Assembly (NCBI GenBank): GCA_910584395.1
Contig: CAJUAS010000002.1
Location: forward strand, 15,514 to 79,513
DNA from: an uncultured Oscillospiraceae bacterium
Lineage (GTDB): Bacteria; Bacillota; Clostridia; Oscillospirales; Oscillospiraceae
Length of the DNA stretch: 64,000 bases
Direction of reading: 5' to 3'
The translations under genes and the position numbers were made by a program. Below, piece by piece: positions 16,827-26,052 of this stretch; the stretch's first letter is position 1; the number at the start of each line of letters is the position of its first letter. The notes beneath the pieces are model-generated. The model was not told where the DNA came from and made no database searches. It saw only the letters and a list, made by a program, of their open reading frames with translations.

Positions 16827-17124
16827 AACAACTTCATCACAGTAAACCGATGAGGAAGAAGAGTAACCGGTGGTACGCCAAGGTATAGCGAGCTTCGGGC
16901 GGTGAGAGCGAAGCCCAAGGCGACCGGCGAATGGCCTTCCGAGGGCGGGCTGAACGGCGTGTTCAAACAACGCTTAGTAGTTCCCGACGGGTCTCCTCCC
17001 GTTATAGCACAGGAGCGCATATGATGGTATGTGCAAGCGAGTGGGCGTTTTCCAAAACGCCAATTTGGGTGGTATCGCAGAAGTGAAATGCTTTTGTCCC
17101 ATATGTGGGATGAAAGCGTTTTTC
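16827..17124 (+). promoter_or_regulatory. T-box leader with tryptophan (UGG) specifier
   Basis: The ~300-nt leader fills the 400-bp gene-free stretch before the ABC transporter. The Stem I hallmark GATGAGGAAGAAGAGTAACC leads to the AGTA half of the loop E motif (16862-16865). The distal AGCGAGC...GGTGAGAGCGAAGC part follows. The returning strand reads CCGGCGAATGGCCTTCC: the GAA of loop E is followed by TGG (16932-16934), the tryptophan codon. The T-box sequence TTTGGGTGGTATCGCAG spans 17064-17080. A strong terminator (stem 17087-17101 with 17106-17120, then a short T-run) competes with the antiterminator. Uncharged tRNA-Trp would therefore switch the operon on. Confidence 0.9.
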
Positions 17125-17196
17125 ATTTCTCCGGCAGAGTTTGGCAAGCTCTGTCCCTCCATCTGCCGCCTAAATTATTTTAATGGAGGTATTCCC

Positions 17197-18255
17197 ATGA
17201 AAAAGCAAAGCATCGTCAAGAAGGTTCTCTCCCTCACCGCCGCGGCCGCGCTGGCCCTGTCCCTCACCGCCTGTACCGGCGGCGGCAAGACCGCCGGGGA
17301 CGGCAAGACCTACAAGATCGGCATTTGCAACTACGTCAACGACGCCTCTCTCAACCAGATCAATGAAAACCTTCAGGCCCGGCTCAAGGCCATCGGCGAG
17401 GAAAAAGGTGTGACCTTCGAGATCTCCTATGAGAACTGCAACGCCGACGACGCCGTGATGGAGCAGATCATTCAGAACTTTTTGGCCGACAAGGTGGATC
17501 TGATGGTGGGCATCGCCACTCCGGTGGCCATGAAGATGCAGGCCGCCACCGAAGAAAGCCAGCTCCCCGTGGTGTTTTCCGCCGTCTCCGATCCGGTGGG
17601 CGCGCAGCTTGTAGACTCTCTGGACGCCCCCGGCCACAACCTGACAGGCACAAGCGACTATCTGGACACCAACGCCATCATGGATCTGATTTTTGCCGCC
17701 GACCCGGACGCGACGAAAATCGGCCTCCTCTATGATCTGGGGCAGGACTCCTCCGCCACCCCCATTGCCCACGCCAAGGAGTATCTGAAAAGCAAGGGCA
17801 TCACCGTCATTGAGCGCACCGGGACGACCACCGACGAGGTGATGCTGGCCACCGACGCCCTCATCAACGATGGGGTGGACGCCATCTTCACCCCCACCGA
17901 CAACACCATTATGACCGCCGAGCTTTCCATCTATGAGACCCTTGCCAACGCCGGCATCCCCCACTATACCGGCGCGGACTCCTTCGCCCTCAACGGCGCG
18001 TTTTTGGGCTACGGCGTGGATTACGCCAATCTGGGCGTGGAAACCGCCGACATGATCGGGGAGATCCTTCTGAACAACGTCTCCCCCGCTTCTCTGGCGG
18101 TCAAGACCTTTGACAACGGCACAGCCACCGTCAACACCGAGACCTGCGAGGCGCTGGGTCTGGACTACGCCGCCATTGAGTCCACCTTCGCTCCCCTTTG
18201 CACCAAAGTCCAGCCCATCACCACCGCCAACGAGTTCAGCGACTTGGCGCAGTAA
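17197..18255 (+). CDS. trpX: ABC transporter substrate-binding lipoprotein, probable tryptophan importer (TrpX)
   Basis: This 352-aa protein has a lipoprotein signal ending LSLTAC (lipid-modified C26) and the periplasmic-binding fold of the ABC_sub_bind family: KIGICNYVNDASLNQI, NFLADKVDLMVGIATPVAM, DNTIMTAELSIYETLANAG and YGVDYANLGVETADMIGEIL. The protein would bind its ligand outside the membrane for the following permease and ATPase. Assignment to tryptophan rests on family resemblance to TrpXYZ and on the UGG specifier of the leader. The true ATG is at 17197 behind GGAGGT; the upstream open frame only translates the T-box RNA. Confidence 0.87.
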   Translation: MKKQSIVKKVLSLTAAAALALSLTACTGGGKTAGDGKTYKIGICNYVNDASLNQINENLQARLKAIGEEKGVTFEISYENCNADDAVMEQIIQNFLADKVDLMVGIATPVAMKMQAATEESQLPVVFSAVSDPVGAQLVDSLDAPGHNLTGTSDYLDTNAIMDLIFAADPDATKIGLLYDLGQDSSATPIAHAKEYLKSKGITVIERTGTTTDEVMLATDALINDGVDAIFTPTDNTIMTAELSIYETLANAGIPHYTGADSFALNGAFLGYGVDYANLGVETADMIGEILLNNVSPASLAVKTFDNGTATVNTETCEALGLDYAAIESTFAPLCTKVQPITTANEFSDLAQ

Positions 18256-18273
18256 TATTCGGGAGGTCATCTC

Positions 18274-19194
18274 ATGTCTCTTTCCCTGCTTCAAACCGCG
18301 CTGGAGCTGGGGCTGGTATGCTCCCTGACCACGCTGGCCCTGTTTCTCAGCTACTCCATGCTCAACGTCTGCGACCTTTCCACCGACGGCTGCTTCACGC
18401 TGGGGGCGGCCGTGGGCGCCACCGTCGCCATCGCCGGCCACCCCCTGCTCTCCATCCCCGCCGCCATGCTGGCAGGGGTATGCTCTGGCTTTATCACCGC
18501 CTTTTTGCAGACCAAAATGGGGGTGGACAGCCTGCTGGCGGGGATCATCGTCAACACCGGGCTTTATTCGGTCAACATTGCCGTGATGGGGGGCGCGTCC
18601 CTCCTCAACATGAACAAGACCGCCACCATTTTTACCATCGCTAAGGACGCGCTGGAGGGCACGCCGCTGGCCGGACAGTCCAAGTTAGTGGTGCTGGGCG
18701 CGGTGGTGGCTCTGGTGGTCGCCCTGCTGGTGCTGTTCCTCAAAACCAAGCTGGGTCTTTCCATCCGCGCCACGGGGGACAACCCGGATATGGTGCGCTC
18801 CTCCTCCATCAGCCCCATTTTCACCACCACCGTGGGCCTGTGCATTGCCAACGCCATGACCGGCCTTTCCGGCTGTCTGCTGGCCCAGAGCCAGAAATCG
18901 GTAAACATCGACATCGGGCAGGGAATGCTCACCATCGCTCTGGCCTCCCTCCTCATCGGCCGCACCCTCTTCGGGCGGGGCGGCGTGGGGCTGCGGGCCG
19001 TGGGAATGGTGGCCGGCTCGTTCCTGTTCCGGCTGGTCTACACCATCGCCCTGCGGCTTCATATGCCCGCCTTTATGCTCAAGCTCATCTCCTCGGTCAT
19101 CGTGACCTTGGCGATCTTCCTCCCCTACCTCAAGACCCGCCTGCCCCAGTGGAAGCGGCGGCTGTCCCACAGAAAGGAGGCGGGAGTATGCTGA
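18274..19194 (+). CDS. trpY: ABC transporter permease (TrpY-type)
   Basis: This 306-aa, strongly hydrophobic protein has about nine to ten membrane helices and belongs to the branched-chain/ribose-type inner-membrane permease family: LSTDGCFTLGAAVGATVAI, MGVDSLLAGIIVNTGLYSV and ATGDNPDMVRSSSISP. It forms the channel of the importer. It starts 18 nt after trpX behind GGGAGG and overlaps the ATPase gene by 7 nt. The last ~20 residues are basic (KTRLPQWKRRLSHRK), consistent with a cytoplasmic tail. Confidence 0.87.
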   Translation: MSLSLLQTALELGLVCSLTTLALFLSYSMLNVCDLSTDGCFTLGAAVGATVAIAGHPLLSIPAAMLAGVCSGFITAFLQTKMGVDSLLAGIIVNTGLYSVNIAVMGGASLLNMNKTATIFTIAKDALEGTPLAGQSKLVVLGAVVALVVALLVLFLKTKLGLSIRATGDNPDMVRSSSISPIFTTTVGLCIANAMTGLSGCLLAQSQKSVNIDIGQGMLTIALASLLIGRTLFGRGGVGLRAVGMVAGSFLFRLVYTIALRLHMPAFMLKLISSVIVTLAIFLPYLKTRLPQWKRRLSHRKEAGVC

Positions 19195-19973
19195 ACATCT
19201 CCCACATCTCCAAGACCTTCAACCCCGGCACGGTGAACGAAAAGACAGTCATCCGCGACCTGTCCCTCCACCTCGCCCCCGGCGACTTTGTCACCATCAT
19301 CGGCTCCAACGGCGCGGGGAAATCCACCCTGTTCAACGCCATTTCCGGGGACTTCGTCCCCGACTCCGGCTCGATCGTCATCAACGGCCACGACATTACC
19401 TTTATGCCCGCCTTCAAGCGTGCCAAGCATCTGGGGCGGCTGTTCCAAGACCCCATGCGCGGCTCCGCCCCCCATATGACCATCGAGGAAAATCTGGCGA
19501 TGGCAGCGGGCCGGGGCGGCTGGCTCAGCCACATCTCCAAGGCCGACCGGGAGCTGTTCCGCCACAAGCTCTCCCTGCTGGACATGGGGTTGGAAAACCG
19601 CATGAAGCAAAACGTCGGCCTCCTCTCCGGCGGCCAGCGGCAGGCGCTGACCCTCCTCATGGCCACTATGAATCCCCCTTGGCTGCTGCTTCTGGACGAG
19701 CATACCGCCGCCCTCGACCCCGGCACGGCGGAAAAAGTGCTTGCCATCACCAAAAGCGTGGTGGAGGAACATTCCATCACCACCCTCATGGTCACCCACA
19801 ATATGTCCCAAGCCCTTGAACTGGGCAACCGCACCCTGATGATGGACGGCGGCGACATCGTTTTGGACGTGTCCGGGGAGGAGCGCGCCCACATGACGGT
19901 GAACGACCTGCTGGAGCGTTTCAAGCAGGGCGCAGGCAAGGATCTGGACAACGACAGGATGCTGCTCAATTGA
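19188..19973 (+). CDS. trpZ: ABC transporter ATP-binding protein (TrpZ-type)
   Basis: This 261-aa ATPase energises the importer. Walker A GSNGAGKST (about residue 40), Q-loop RLFQDPMRG, signature LLSGGQRQALTL (about 145), Walker B LLLLDEHTAALD (about 165) and the switch His in MVTHNMSQAL are all intact. The ATG at 19188 (ribosome site AAAGGAGG) overlaps the permease stop. The frame is open far upstream inside the permease gene, but that part is not homologous. A bidirectional terminator follows. Confidence 0.9.
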   Translation: MLNISHISKTFNPGTVNEKTVIRDLSLHLAPGDFVTIIGSNGAGKSTLFNAISGDFVPDSGSIVINGHDITFMPAFKRAKHLGRLFQDPMRGSAPHMTIEENLAMAAGRGGWLSHISKADRELFRHKLSLLDMGLENRMKQNVGLLSGGQRQALTLLMATMNPPWLLLLDEHTAALDPGTAEKVLAITKSVVEEHSITTLMVTHNMSQALELGNRTLMMDGGDIVLDVSGEERAHMTVNDLLERFKQGAGKDLDNDRMLLN

Positions 19974-20016
19974 ATGGCGGCGCACCGAGGTCGTCGCGCC
20001 CTACAAGCATTACATC

Positions 20017-20052
20017 AAAACGCCGCAGACCATGATGGCCTGCGGCGTTTTT
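20017..20052. terminator. bidirectional terminator between trpZ and the RluA-type gene
   Basis: A 12-bp stem AAAACGCCGCAG / CTGCGGCGTTTT (20017-20028 with 20040-20051) has A/T runs on both sides and serves both converging units. Confidence 0.85.
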
Positions 20053-20060
20053 GCGTGCTG

Positions 20061-20954
20061 TTACCCCTCTGCTTCCCGAAACAGCCGGTTGAAGTCCCTT
20101 GGCCTGCGGGAGGTGAGGGAAACCGTCTCCCCGGTGACCGGGTGGGTGAAGGTCAAACGGCCGGCGTGGAGACACAGCCGTCCGATGGGGCTTTTCTCCC
20201 CGCCGTACTTCCTGTCGCCCACTACCGGGCAGCCCAGATCCTTCATGTGGACGCGGATCTGGTTCTTTCGGCCCGTGTGGAGATACAGCTCCAGCAGAGA
20301 ATAGCCGTTGGCGCTCTTTTTCACCTGATATTCGGTGATAGCCTCCTTGCCTCGGGGGTCGCCGGTGGAGTAGACCAGATGGGTCTTGGTCTCCTTGAGG
20401 AAGGAGCGCACCACCCCCTCCCTCTCCTTGGGCGCGCCGCTCACCACCGCCGCATAGACCCGCTCCTGAACCGCTGTCTCCCAGTCCTTTTGGAGCTGTT
20501 CCCTGATCTCCCGGCTCTTGGCAAAGAGCAGCAGGCCGGAGGTATCCTGATCCAGACGGTGAACCACATGGAGCTGCGCCCCCTCGTCCTTGGCGCGCTG
20601 ATGCTCCAGCACCATGCGGTATGCCGTGCGCTGCCGCTCTGCGTCGCTGGCCACCGCCAGCAATCCCGCGGGCTTTTCGATGGCAAGCAGCCAATCGTCC
20701 TCATAACAGATGGGAAAGGGCAGGTCGGCAGGGGCGGGTGCGCCGGGGGGTAAAATGACCACCCTCTGCCCCGGCAGGAGGGGCGTGTCGTGGCGGGTGA
20801 CCACTACTCCATCCACCAACACCTGACGGTGGGTCAAAAGGTTTTTTACCGCGTTGCGGGATTTCCCCTTTACCTTTTCCAGCAGGAAATCCAGCGCCCG
20901 GCTCTCCTCTTCCACCGCCAGCTCCCGGCGGCGAAGTCCTTTATTTTGTTCCAT
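20061..20954 (-). CDS. RluA-family pseudouridine synthase
   Basis: This 297-aa enzyme has an N-terminal S4-like domain (about residues 15-70) and the RluA catalytic domain. HRLDQDTSGLLLFAK carries the nucleophile D135; GRKNQIRVHMKDLGCPVVGD is the conserved RNA-binding/active-site loop. The target uridine in rRNA or tRNA cannot be predicted. ATG 20954 lies behind GAGGAG. An earlier in-frame start would run back into cls. It is 12 bp downstream of cls on the same strand, so it is probably cotranscribed. Confidence 0.9.
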   Translation of the reverse strand: MEQNKGLRRRELAVEEESRALDFLLEKVKGKSRNAVKNLLTHRQVLVDGVVVTRHDTPLLPGQRVVILPPGAPAPADLPFPICYEDDWLLAIEKPAGLLAVASDAERQRTAYRMVLEHQRAKDEGAQLHVVHRLDQDTSGLLLFAKSREIREQLQKDWETAVQERVYAAVVSGAPKEREGVVRSFLKETKTHLVYSTGDPRGKEAITEYQVKKSANGYSLLELYLHTGRKNQIRVHMKDLGCPVVGDRKYGGEKSPIGRLCLHAGRLTFTHPVTGETVSLTSRRPRDFNRLFREAEG

Positions 20955-20965
20955 AAATACTCCTC

Positions 20966-22498
20966 TCACAGCAGCGGCGAGAAAATACGCAGGATACTGC
21001 GTACCAGCCGCTGGGGCCAAGGTACGTTGCGACAGTCCTCCAGCGTCCACTGCTGGCACTGCTCCAACGTCTCCAAAAAGTCCTTTTTGATATCCAGCAC
21101 GGCGGGGTTGTCGGTAAGCAGCGCGCCGTTTTCAAAGTGGAGGAACAGGCTGCGGTAATCCAGATTCACCGAGCCTACCGTGCCGTAGCGGTCGTCCACC
21201 GCCACATTTTTCCCGTGGACAAAGCCGGGGGTGTATTCGTAGATCTTCACCCCACCCCGGATCAGCGGCTCATAGTGGGCGCGGGTCATCTGAAACACCG
21301 TTTTTTTGTCCGGGATGTGGGGGGTGATGATGCGTACGTCCACCCCGGCCTTGGCGGCGTTCACCAAGGCGGTGTTCATCACCTCGTCGATGACAAGGTA
21401 AGGGGTGGTGATATAGATATATCGCCTCGCGCGGCTAAAGAGGTTGAGATACACCGTCTCCCCCACCGGCTCGTCATCCCACGGGCAGTCGGTATACGGC
21501 TGCACCCAGCCGTTTTCCGGGAAGCGGGGCGTGTCCGCCGGGCGGAAGTCCTCAATGCGCTCCCCTTTTCCTGCGGCAAAGGCCCACATGGTGAGAAACA
21601 TCACCGACATGGGCCACGCCGCCGGGCCTTCGATGCGGATGGCGCTGTCCTTCCAATGCCCAAACCGCTCCCGGCGGTTGATATACTCGTCGGCCAAATT
21701 GATCCCGCCGGTAAACACTACCCTGCCGTCCACCGACATGATCTTGCGGTGGTCGCGGTTGTTCAAAACCGTGGACACCACGGGCACAAAGCGGTTGAAA
21801 TTCATGCACTTGATGCCCAGCCGCTCCAGCTCCTTATCGTAGTGGTTGGGCAGGGTAAACACACAGCCGATGTCATCATAGATCACCCGCACGTCCAGCC
21901 CTGCGGCGGCCTTTTCCTTCAAAATGTCCAGCACCGCGCCCCAGAACTCTCCGGGCTGGATGATGAAATACTCTAAAAAGATATAATGCTCCGCGCTGCG
22001 GAGGGCCTCCAGCATGGGCTGAAAGCAGTCGTCCCCCAAGGCGTAATAGGTCACCTGACTGTCGGCATAGACCGGGCAGTGGGCATAACGCTCCAGATAA
22101 CGGGCCTGCGCCCCGGCGGTCGTGCCCGACTGCGCCGCCACATCCTCGCAGCGGTAATCTCCCTTCAAGGTCTCGTCCATGCTGCGCTCCATCCGCTGCA
22201 GCCTGCGGCGCATGGACGGGGTAAAACGGTTGCCCCGGCTCAAAAGATAGAGCATCCCACCCAGCACAGGAAGGCTCAGGATCAGGATGATCCAAGCGAT
22301 CTTATACCCGGAGTTGGTGGTGGAGCTGGACACGATCCACAGCACCGCCGCCAGAGAGAGGAGCGTCGCGCACCAGTAAAGGGGGATAAAATATTGGCTG
22401 AACACCGTCATCGCCACCGCCAACACGCCCAACTGCAGCAGGATCGCCAAGCCGGTCAGTACCACGCGGTGGGTCAGGACTGATCCTATTTTCTTCAT
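20966..22498 (-). CDS. cls: cardiolipin synthase
   Basis: This 510-aa membrane enzyme joins two phosphatidylglycerol molecules. Two N-terminal membrane helices (residues about 10-30 and 38-60) and a PLDc_N segment precede two phospholipase-D HKD motifs, NRDHRKIMSVDG (about 235) and FVHGKNVAVDDRYGTVGS (about 415). Length and order are normal for bacterial ClsA-type enzymes. Its ATG overlaps the dnaE stop (ATGA), so translation is coupled to dnaE. Confidence 0.93.
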   Translation of the reverse strand: MKKIGSVLTHRVVLTGLAILLQLGVLAVAMTVFSQYFIPLYWCATLLSLAAVLWIVSSSTTNSGYKIAWIILILSLPVLGGMLYLLSRGNRFTPSMRRRLQRMERSMDETLKGDYRCEDVAAQSGTTAGAQARYLERYAHCPVYADSQVTYYALGDDCFQPMLEALRSAEHYIFLEYFIIQPGEFWGAVLDILKEKAAAGLDVRVIYDDIGCVFTLPNHYDKELERLGIKCMNFNRFVPVVSTVLNNRDHRKIMSVDGRVVFTGGINLADEYINRRERFGHWKDSAIRIEGPAAWPMSVMFLTMWAFAAGKGERIEDFRPADTPRFPENGWVQPYTDCPWDDEPVGETVYLNLFSRARRYIYITTPYLVIDEVMNTALVNAAKAGVDVRIITPHIPDKKTVFQMTRAHYEPLIRGGVKIYEYTPGFVHGKNVAVDDRYGTVGSVNLDYRSLFLHFENGALLTDNPAVLDIKKDFLETLEQCQQWTLEDCRNVPWPQRLVRSILRIFSPLL

Positions 22499-25400
22499 TT
22501 CTTGTTCTCCTTCACCACCACCGCGCCCTCGCCCAGCAGCTCCTTCAGCTCGGTCAGCAGAGCCTCATGGAGCTGGCAGGTCACGCCGCCCAGCTTTTTC
22601 TCTTCCTTCTCCAGATAAAGCACCACCTTGCTGTTGCCGGGGAACATGGTGAGGATGCAGTTGATCCGCTCCACATGGGGATCGTCCCCGCTCTTCAGAC
22701 GGAGATAGAGGGTTTTGGATGTCTCCCTGTTCTCCCCCGCCAGCTCGTCCACCAAGCCGTCCTCCAGCGGGTAGACCTTGTCGCAGAGAATCTGGGGGGC
22801 TTTCTCGTCGCGGACGGACAGCTTGCCGTAAACCACCACGGGGAAGTTGGCTTTCAGGTAACTGCCGCTTTCGTTGAGGGTGCGGGCAAAGGCCAGCAGT
22901 TCCATCGCGCCGGTGTCGTCCTCCAAGGTCACATAGGCCATCAGGGTGTTGTTGCGGGTGGTTTTGGTCTTGACCGCCGAGATCACCCCGGCGATGATCA
23001 CCTGCTGCTCGTCCCGGTAGCGTTCCGGGCCTTCCTCCCGGTCAAAGTCCGCCAAGATCGGCCCGATGGGCTCTGCCTTGCGGGCGCGGGCCGCGGCGCG
23101 GTATTCGTCCATGGGATGCCCGGAGAGGTACAGTCCTGTGACCTCCTTTTCCATGAGCATCCGCTCCCGCTGGGTATACTCCGGAATATCCGGCAGGGGG
23201 ATCTCCGGGATGGTGACGGTGTCTCCCCCGCCCCCGCCAAAGAGGTCGAACTGCCCCTCCAAGCTCTGCTTATGGGCGTCCCCCACCGCGCCGGTCACCT
23301 GATCGCAGACCTGAATGAGTTGGGAGCGGCGCGCCCCGGTGAAGTCAAACGCCCCGGAGCGGATCAGACTTTCCAGCACCCGGCGGTTGAGGTCGTAGTC
23401 ATACATCCGGGCGCAGAAGTCGGTGAAGGAGGTAAACGGCCCGTTCTTTTCCCGCTCGGCCAGCAGGCTCTCGGTAAAGCCCCGGCCCACCCCCTTCAAG
23501 GCCGCCAAACCAAAGCAGATATCCTTGCCGGAGACGGTAAACTCCGTCCCCGACTGGTTCACATCCGGGGGCAGCAGGGCAATCCCCATATCCTTGCACT
23601 CTGCAATGTACTCCGCCACCTTCTCCTTGGAGTCCAGCACCGAGGTCAGCAGGGCCGCCATATACTCCCGGGGATAGTGATACTTAAACCATGCGGTCTG
23701 ATAGGCCACGATGGCATAGCTTACCGCGTGGGCCTTGTTGAAGGCGTAGTTGGCAAAGTCGTAGATCTCGTCGTAGATGGCCTCCCCGGCCTTGATGTCG
23801 ATGCCGTTGCCCGCGCAGCCGGGAATATTGCGTTTGGGGTCGCCGCGGAGGAACGCCTCCCGCTCCCGCTCCACGTCCTTGGCCTTCTTCTTGCTCATGG
23901 CGCGGCGCACCATATCTGCCTGCCCAAGGGAGTATCCCCCAAGCTGGCGGAAGATCTCGATGACCTGCTCCTGATAGACGATGCAGCCGTAGGTGGTGGA
24001 CAGGATCGGCTCTAACGCCGGGTGCTTGTAGTGGATGAGCTTGGGATTCTGCTTACAGGCGATGAAACGGGGGATGGAGTCCATCGGGCCGGGGCGGTAC
24101 AGGGCGATGATGGCGGTGATGTCCTCAATGCTCTGGGGCTTCAAACCCACGCACACCCCGGTCATCCCCGCCGACTCCATCTGGAACACCCCGGAGGTCT
24201 TTCCCTCCGAGAGCATACGAAACACGTTTTCGTCGTCCATGGGGATGGCCTTGATGTCAAAAGAGGGGTCATTGCGGCGCACCATCTGAACGGCGTCGTC
24301 CAAGATGGTGATGTTGCGAAGGCCCAAAAAGTCCATTTTCAGCAGCCCAAGCTCTTCGATGGTGGTCATGGTATACTGGGTCACCGGCACGCCGTCGTTG
24401 GTGGCCAGAGGCACATATTCATAGACGGGCTTGCTGGTGATGACCACCCCGGCGGCGTGGGTGGAGGTGTTGCGGGGCATTCCCTCCACCGCCATGGCCG
24501 TGTCGATCAGCCCCTTCACCCGCTCGTCCTCGTCATAGCGGTCGCGCAGGGGCTTGGAGAGCTTCAGGGCATTGTCCAGCGTGATCTTGGGATCGAAGGG
24601 GACTTCCTTGGCAATGACATCCACCTCCGCATAGGGAAAGCTCAAGGCGCGGCCCACGTCCTTGATGGCCGCGCGGGCCTTCAGCGTCCCAAAGGTGACG
24701 ATCTGGCTCACCCGGTCCGCGCCGTACTTTTCCGTCACATAGTCGATCACATCCTGACGGCGGCGAATGCAGAAGTCCGTGTCGATATCGGGCATGGTCA
24801 CCCGCTCCGGGTTCAAAAACCGCTCGAACACCAGATCATATTTCATGGGATCTACGTCGGTGATGTCCAGACAGTAGCTGACGATGCTTCCCGCCGCCGA
24901 GCCGCGGCCCGGCCCAACGGGGATGCCGTTTTTCTTGGCGTAACCGATGAAGTCGGAGACGATGAGGAAGTAGTCCACGAACCCCATCTGGCGGATGACC
25001 CCCATCTCGTAGCCAAGCCGCTCCCGGTATGCCGCCGGAACTTCGCCGTACCGCCGCTCCAGCCCTGCCTCGCAGCTATCCTTGAAGTAATCCCAGCTGT
25101 CGGTGTACCCTTCGGGGAGCTGGAAGGAGGGCAGGTGGTGCTTGCCAAATTCAAAGTCCACCTGACAGCGCTCGGCGATCTTGGCGGTGTTCTCAATGGC
25201 TTCGGGATAGTCGGGGAACAGCAGCCCCATCTCTTCCTCGCTCTTGAGGTAAAACTCCTCTGTTTCAAATTTCATGCGGCTGGGGTCGTCCACCGTCTTG
25301 CCCATCTGGACGCACATGAGTACGTCCTGCGTCCGGGCGTCGGCCTTGGAGAGATAGTGGGCGTCGTTGGTCACCACCAGAGGAAGGCCCGTCTCCTCAT

Positions 25401-25977
25401 GGAGGCGCAAAAGCCCCGCCGCCACCTGCTTTTGCGCGGGGATGCCGTGATCCTGAAGCTCCAGATAGTAATGCTCCGGCCCAAACAGCTCCGCCATCTC
25501 CAGCGCGTGGGCCTTGGCCTTCTCATACTCCCCCGTCCGCAGCAGCCGGGGCAGCTCCCCCGCCAGACAGGCGGACAGAGCGATGAGGCCCTCGCTGTGG
25601 GCGCGCAGCAACTCCATATCAATGCGCGGTTTCATGTAAAAGCCCTCGGTGTAGCCCATAGAGACCATGTAGGAGAGGTTCTCATAGCCCTTCTTGTTCT
25701 CGCACAGCAGCACCAGATGCCGGGCCTCGTTGTCCAGCCCATGCTCCCGGTCGAAGCGGGTGCGGGGGGCGACATAGACCTCACAGCCGATGACCGGGTG
25801 GATGCCCGCCGCCTTACACGCCTTATAGAAGTCGATGACGCCGTACATATTCCCGTGATCGGTGATGGCGATGGCATTCTGGCCCAGCTCCTGAAGCCGC
25901 GCCGCCAGCTTGTCGATGCGGCACACCCCGTCCAGCAGGGAGTATTGGGTATGTACATGTAAATGGGCAAAAGCCAT
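22495..25977 (-). CDS. dnaE: DNA polymerase III alpha subunit (DnaE)
   Basis: This 1160-aa replicative polymerase carries an N-terminal PHP domain (HLHVHTQYSLLDG, residues 4-16). The polymerase core follows with GPGRGSAAGSIVSYCL (about 355), the catalytic PDIDTDFCIRRR (about 400), and NTSTHAAGVVI and FQMESAGMTGV further on. A helix-hairpin-helix, OB-fold (VIIAGVISAVKTKTT, about 1000) and C-terminal region complete it. No 3'-5' exonuclease insertion is present, which separates it from PolC. The start is ATG 25977 (MAFAHLHVHT) with AAGAGGAC upstream; an in-frame ATG 33 nt earlier has no ribosome site. Confidence 0.95.
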   Translation of the reverse strand: MAFAHLHVHTQYSLLDGVCRIDKLAARLQELGQNAIAITDHGNMYGVIDFYKACKAAGIHPVIGCEVYVAPRTRFDREHGLDNEARHLVLLCENKKGYENLSYMVSMGYTEGFYMKPRIDMELLRAHSEGLIALSACLAGELPRLLRTGEYEKAKAHALEMAELFGPEHYYLELQDHGIPAQKQVAAGLLRLHEETGLPLVVTNDAHYLSKADARTQDVLMCVQMGKTVDDPSRMKFETEEFYLKSEEEMGLLFPDYPEAIENTAKIAERCQVDFEFGKHHLPSFQLPEGYTDSWDYFKDSCEAGLERRYGEVPAAYRERLGYEMGVIRQMGFVDYFLIVSDFIGYAKKNGIPVGPGRGSAAGSIVSYCLDITDVDPMKYDLVFERFLNPERVTMPDIDTDFCIRRRQDVIDYVTEKYGADRVSQIVTFGTLKARAAIKDVGRALSFPYAEVDVIAKEVPFDPKITLDNALKLSKPLRDRYDEDERVKGLIDTAMAVEGMPRNTSTHAAGVVITSKPVYEYVPLATNDGVPVTQYTMTTIEELGLLKMDFLGLRNITILDDAVQMVRRNDPSFDIKAIPMDDENVFRMLSEGKTSGVFQMESAGMTGVCVGLKPQSIEDITAIIALYRPGPMDSIPRFIACKQNPKLIHYKHPALEPILSTTYGCIVYQEQVIEIFRQLGGYSLGQADMVRRAMSKKKAKDVEREREAFLRGDPKRNIPGCAGNGIDIKAGEAIYDEIYDFANYAFNKAHAVSYAIVAYQTAWFKYHYPREYMAALLTSVLDSKEKVAEYIAECKDMGIALLPPDVNQSGTEFTVSGKDICFGLAALKGVGRGFTESLLAEREKNGPFTSFTDFCARMYDYDLNRRVLESLIRSGAFDFTGARRSQLIQVCDQVTGAVGDAHKQSLEGQFDLFGGGGGDTVTIPEIPLPDIPEYTQRERMLMEKEVTGLYLSGHPMDEYRAAARARKAEPIGPILADFDREEGPERYRDEQQVIIAGVISAVKTKTTRNNTLMAYVTLEDDTGAMELLAFARTLNESGSYLKANFPVVVYGKLSVRDEKAPQILCDKVYPLEDGLVDELAGENRETSKTLYLRLKSGDDPHVERINCILTMFPGNSKVVLYLEKEEKKLGGVTCQLHEALLTELKELLGEGAVVVKENKK

Positions 25978-26052
25978 GGTCTTGTCCTCTTTTCTTTGGT
26001 ATTCGCTCAATTCACGCCGGCCGCACGGCTTGGTCTTTTCCTTGGCCCGACG

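Noticed and set aside
17029..17196. An N-terminal extension of the TrpX-type protein starting at 17029
   Set aside because: It translates the T-box antiterminator and terminator RNA; the lipoprotein signal starts cleanly at 17197 behind GGAGG.
24022..25962. A 646-codon open frame on the plus strand, opposite dnaE
   Set aside because: Shadow of dnaE; composition is antisense-like and no promoter or ribosome site precedes it.
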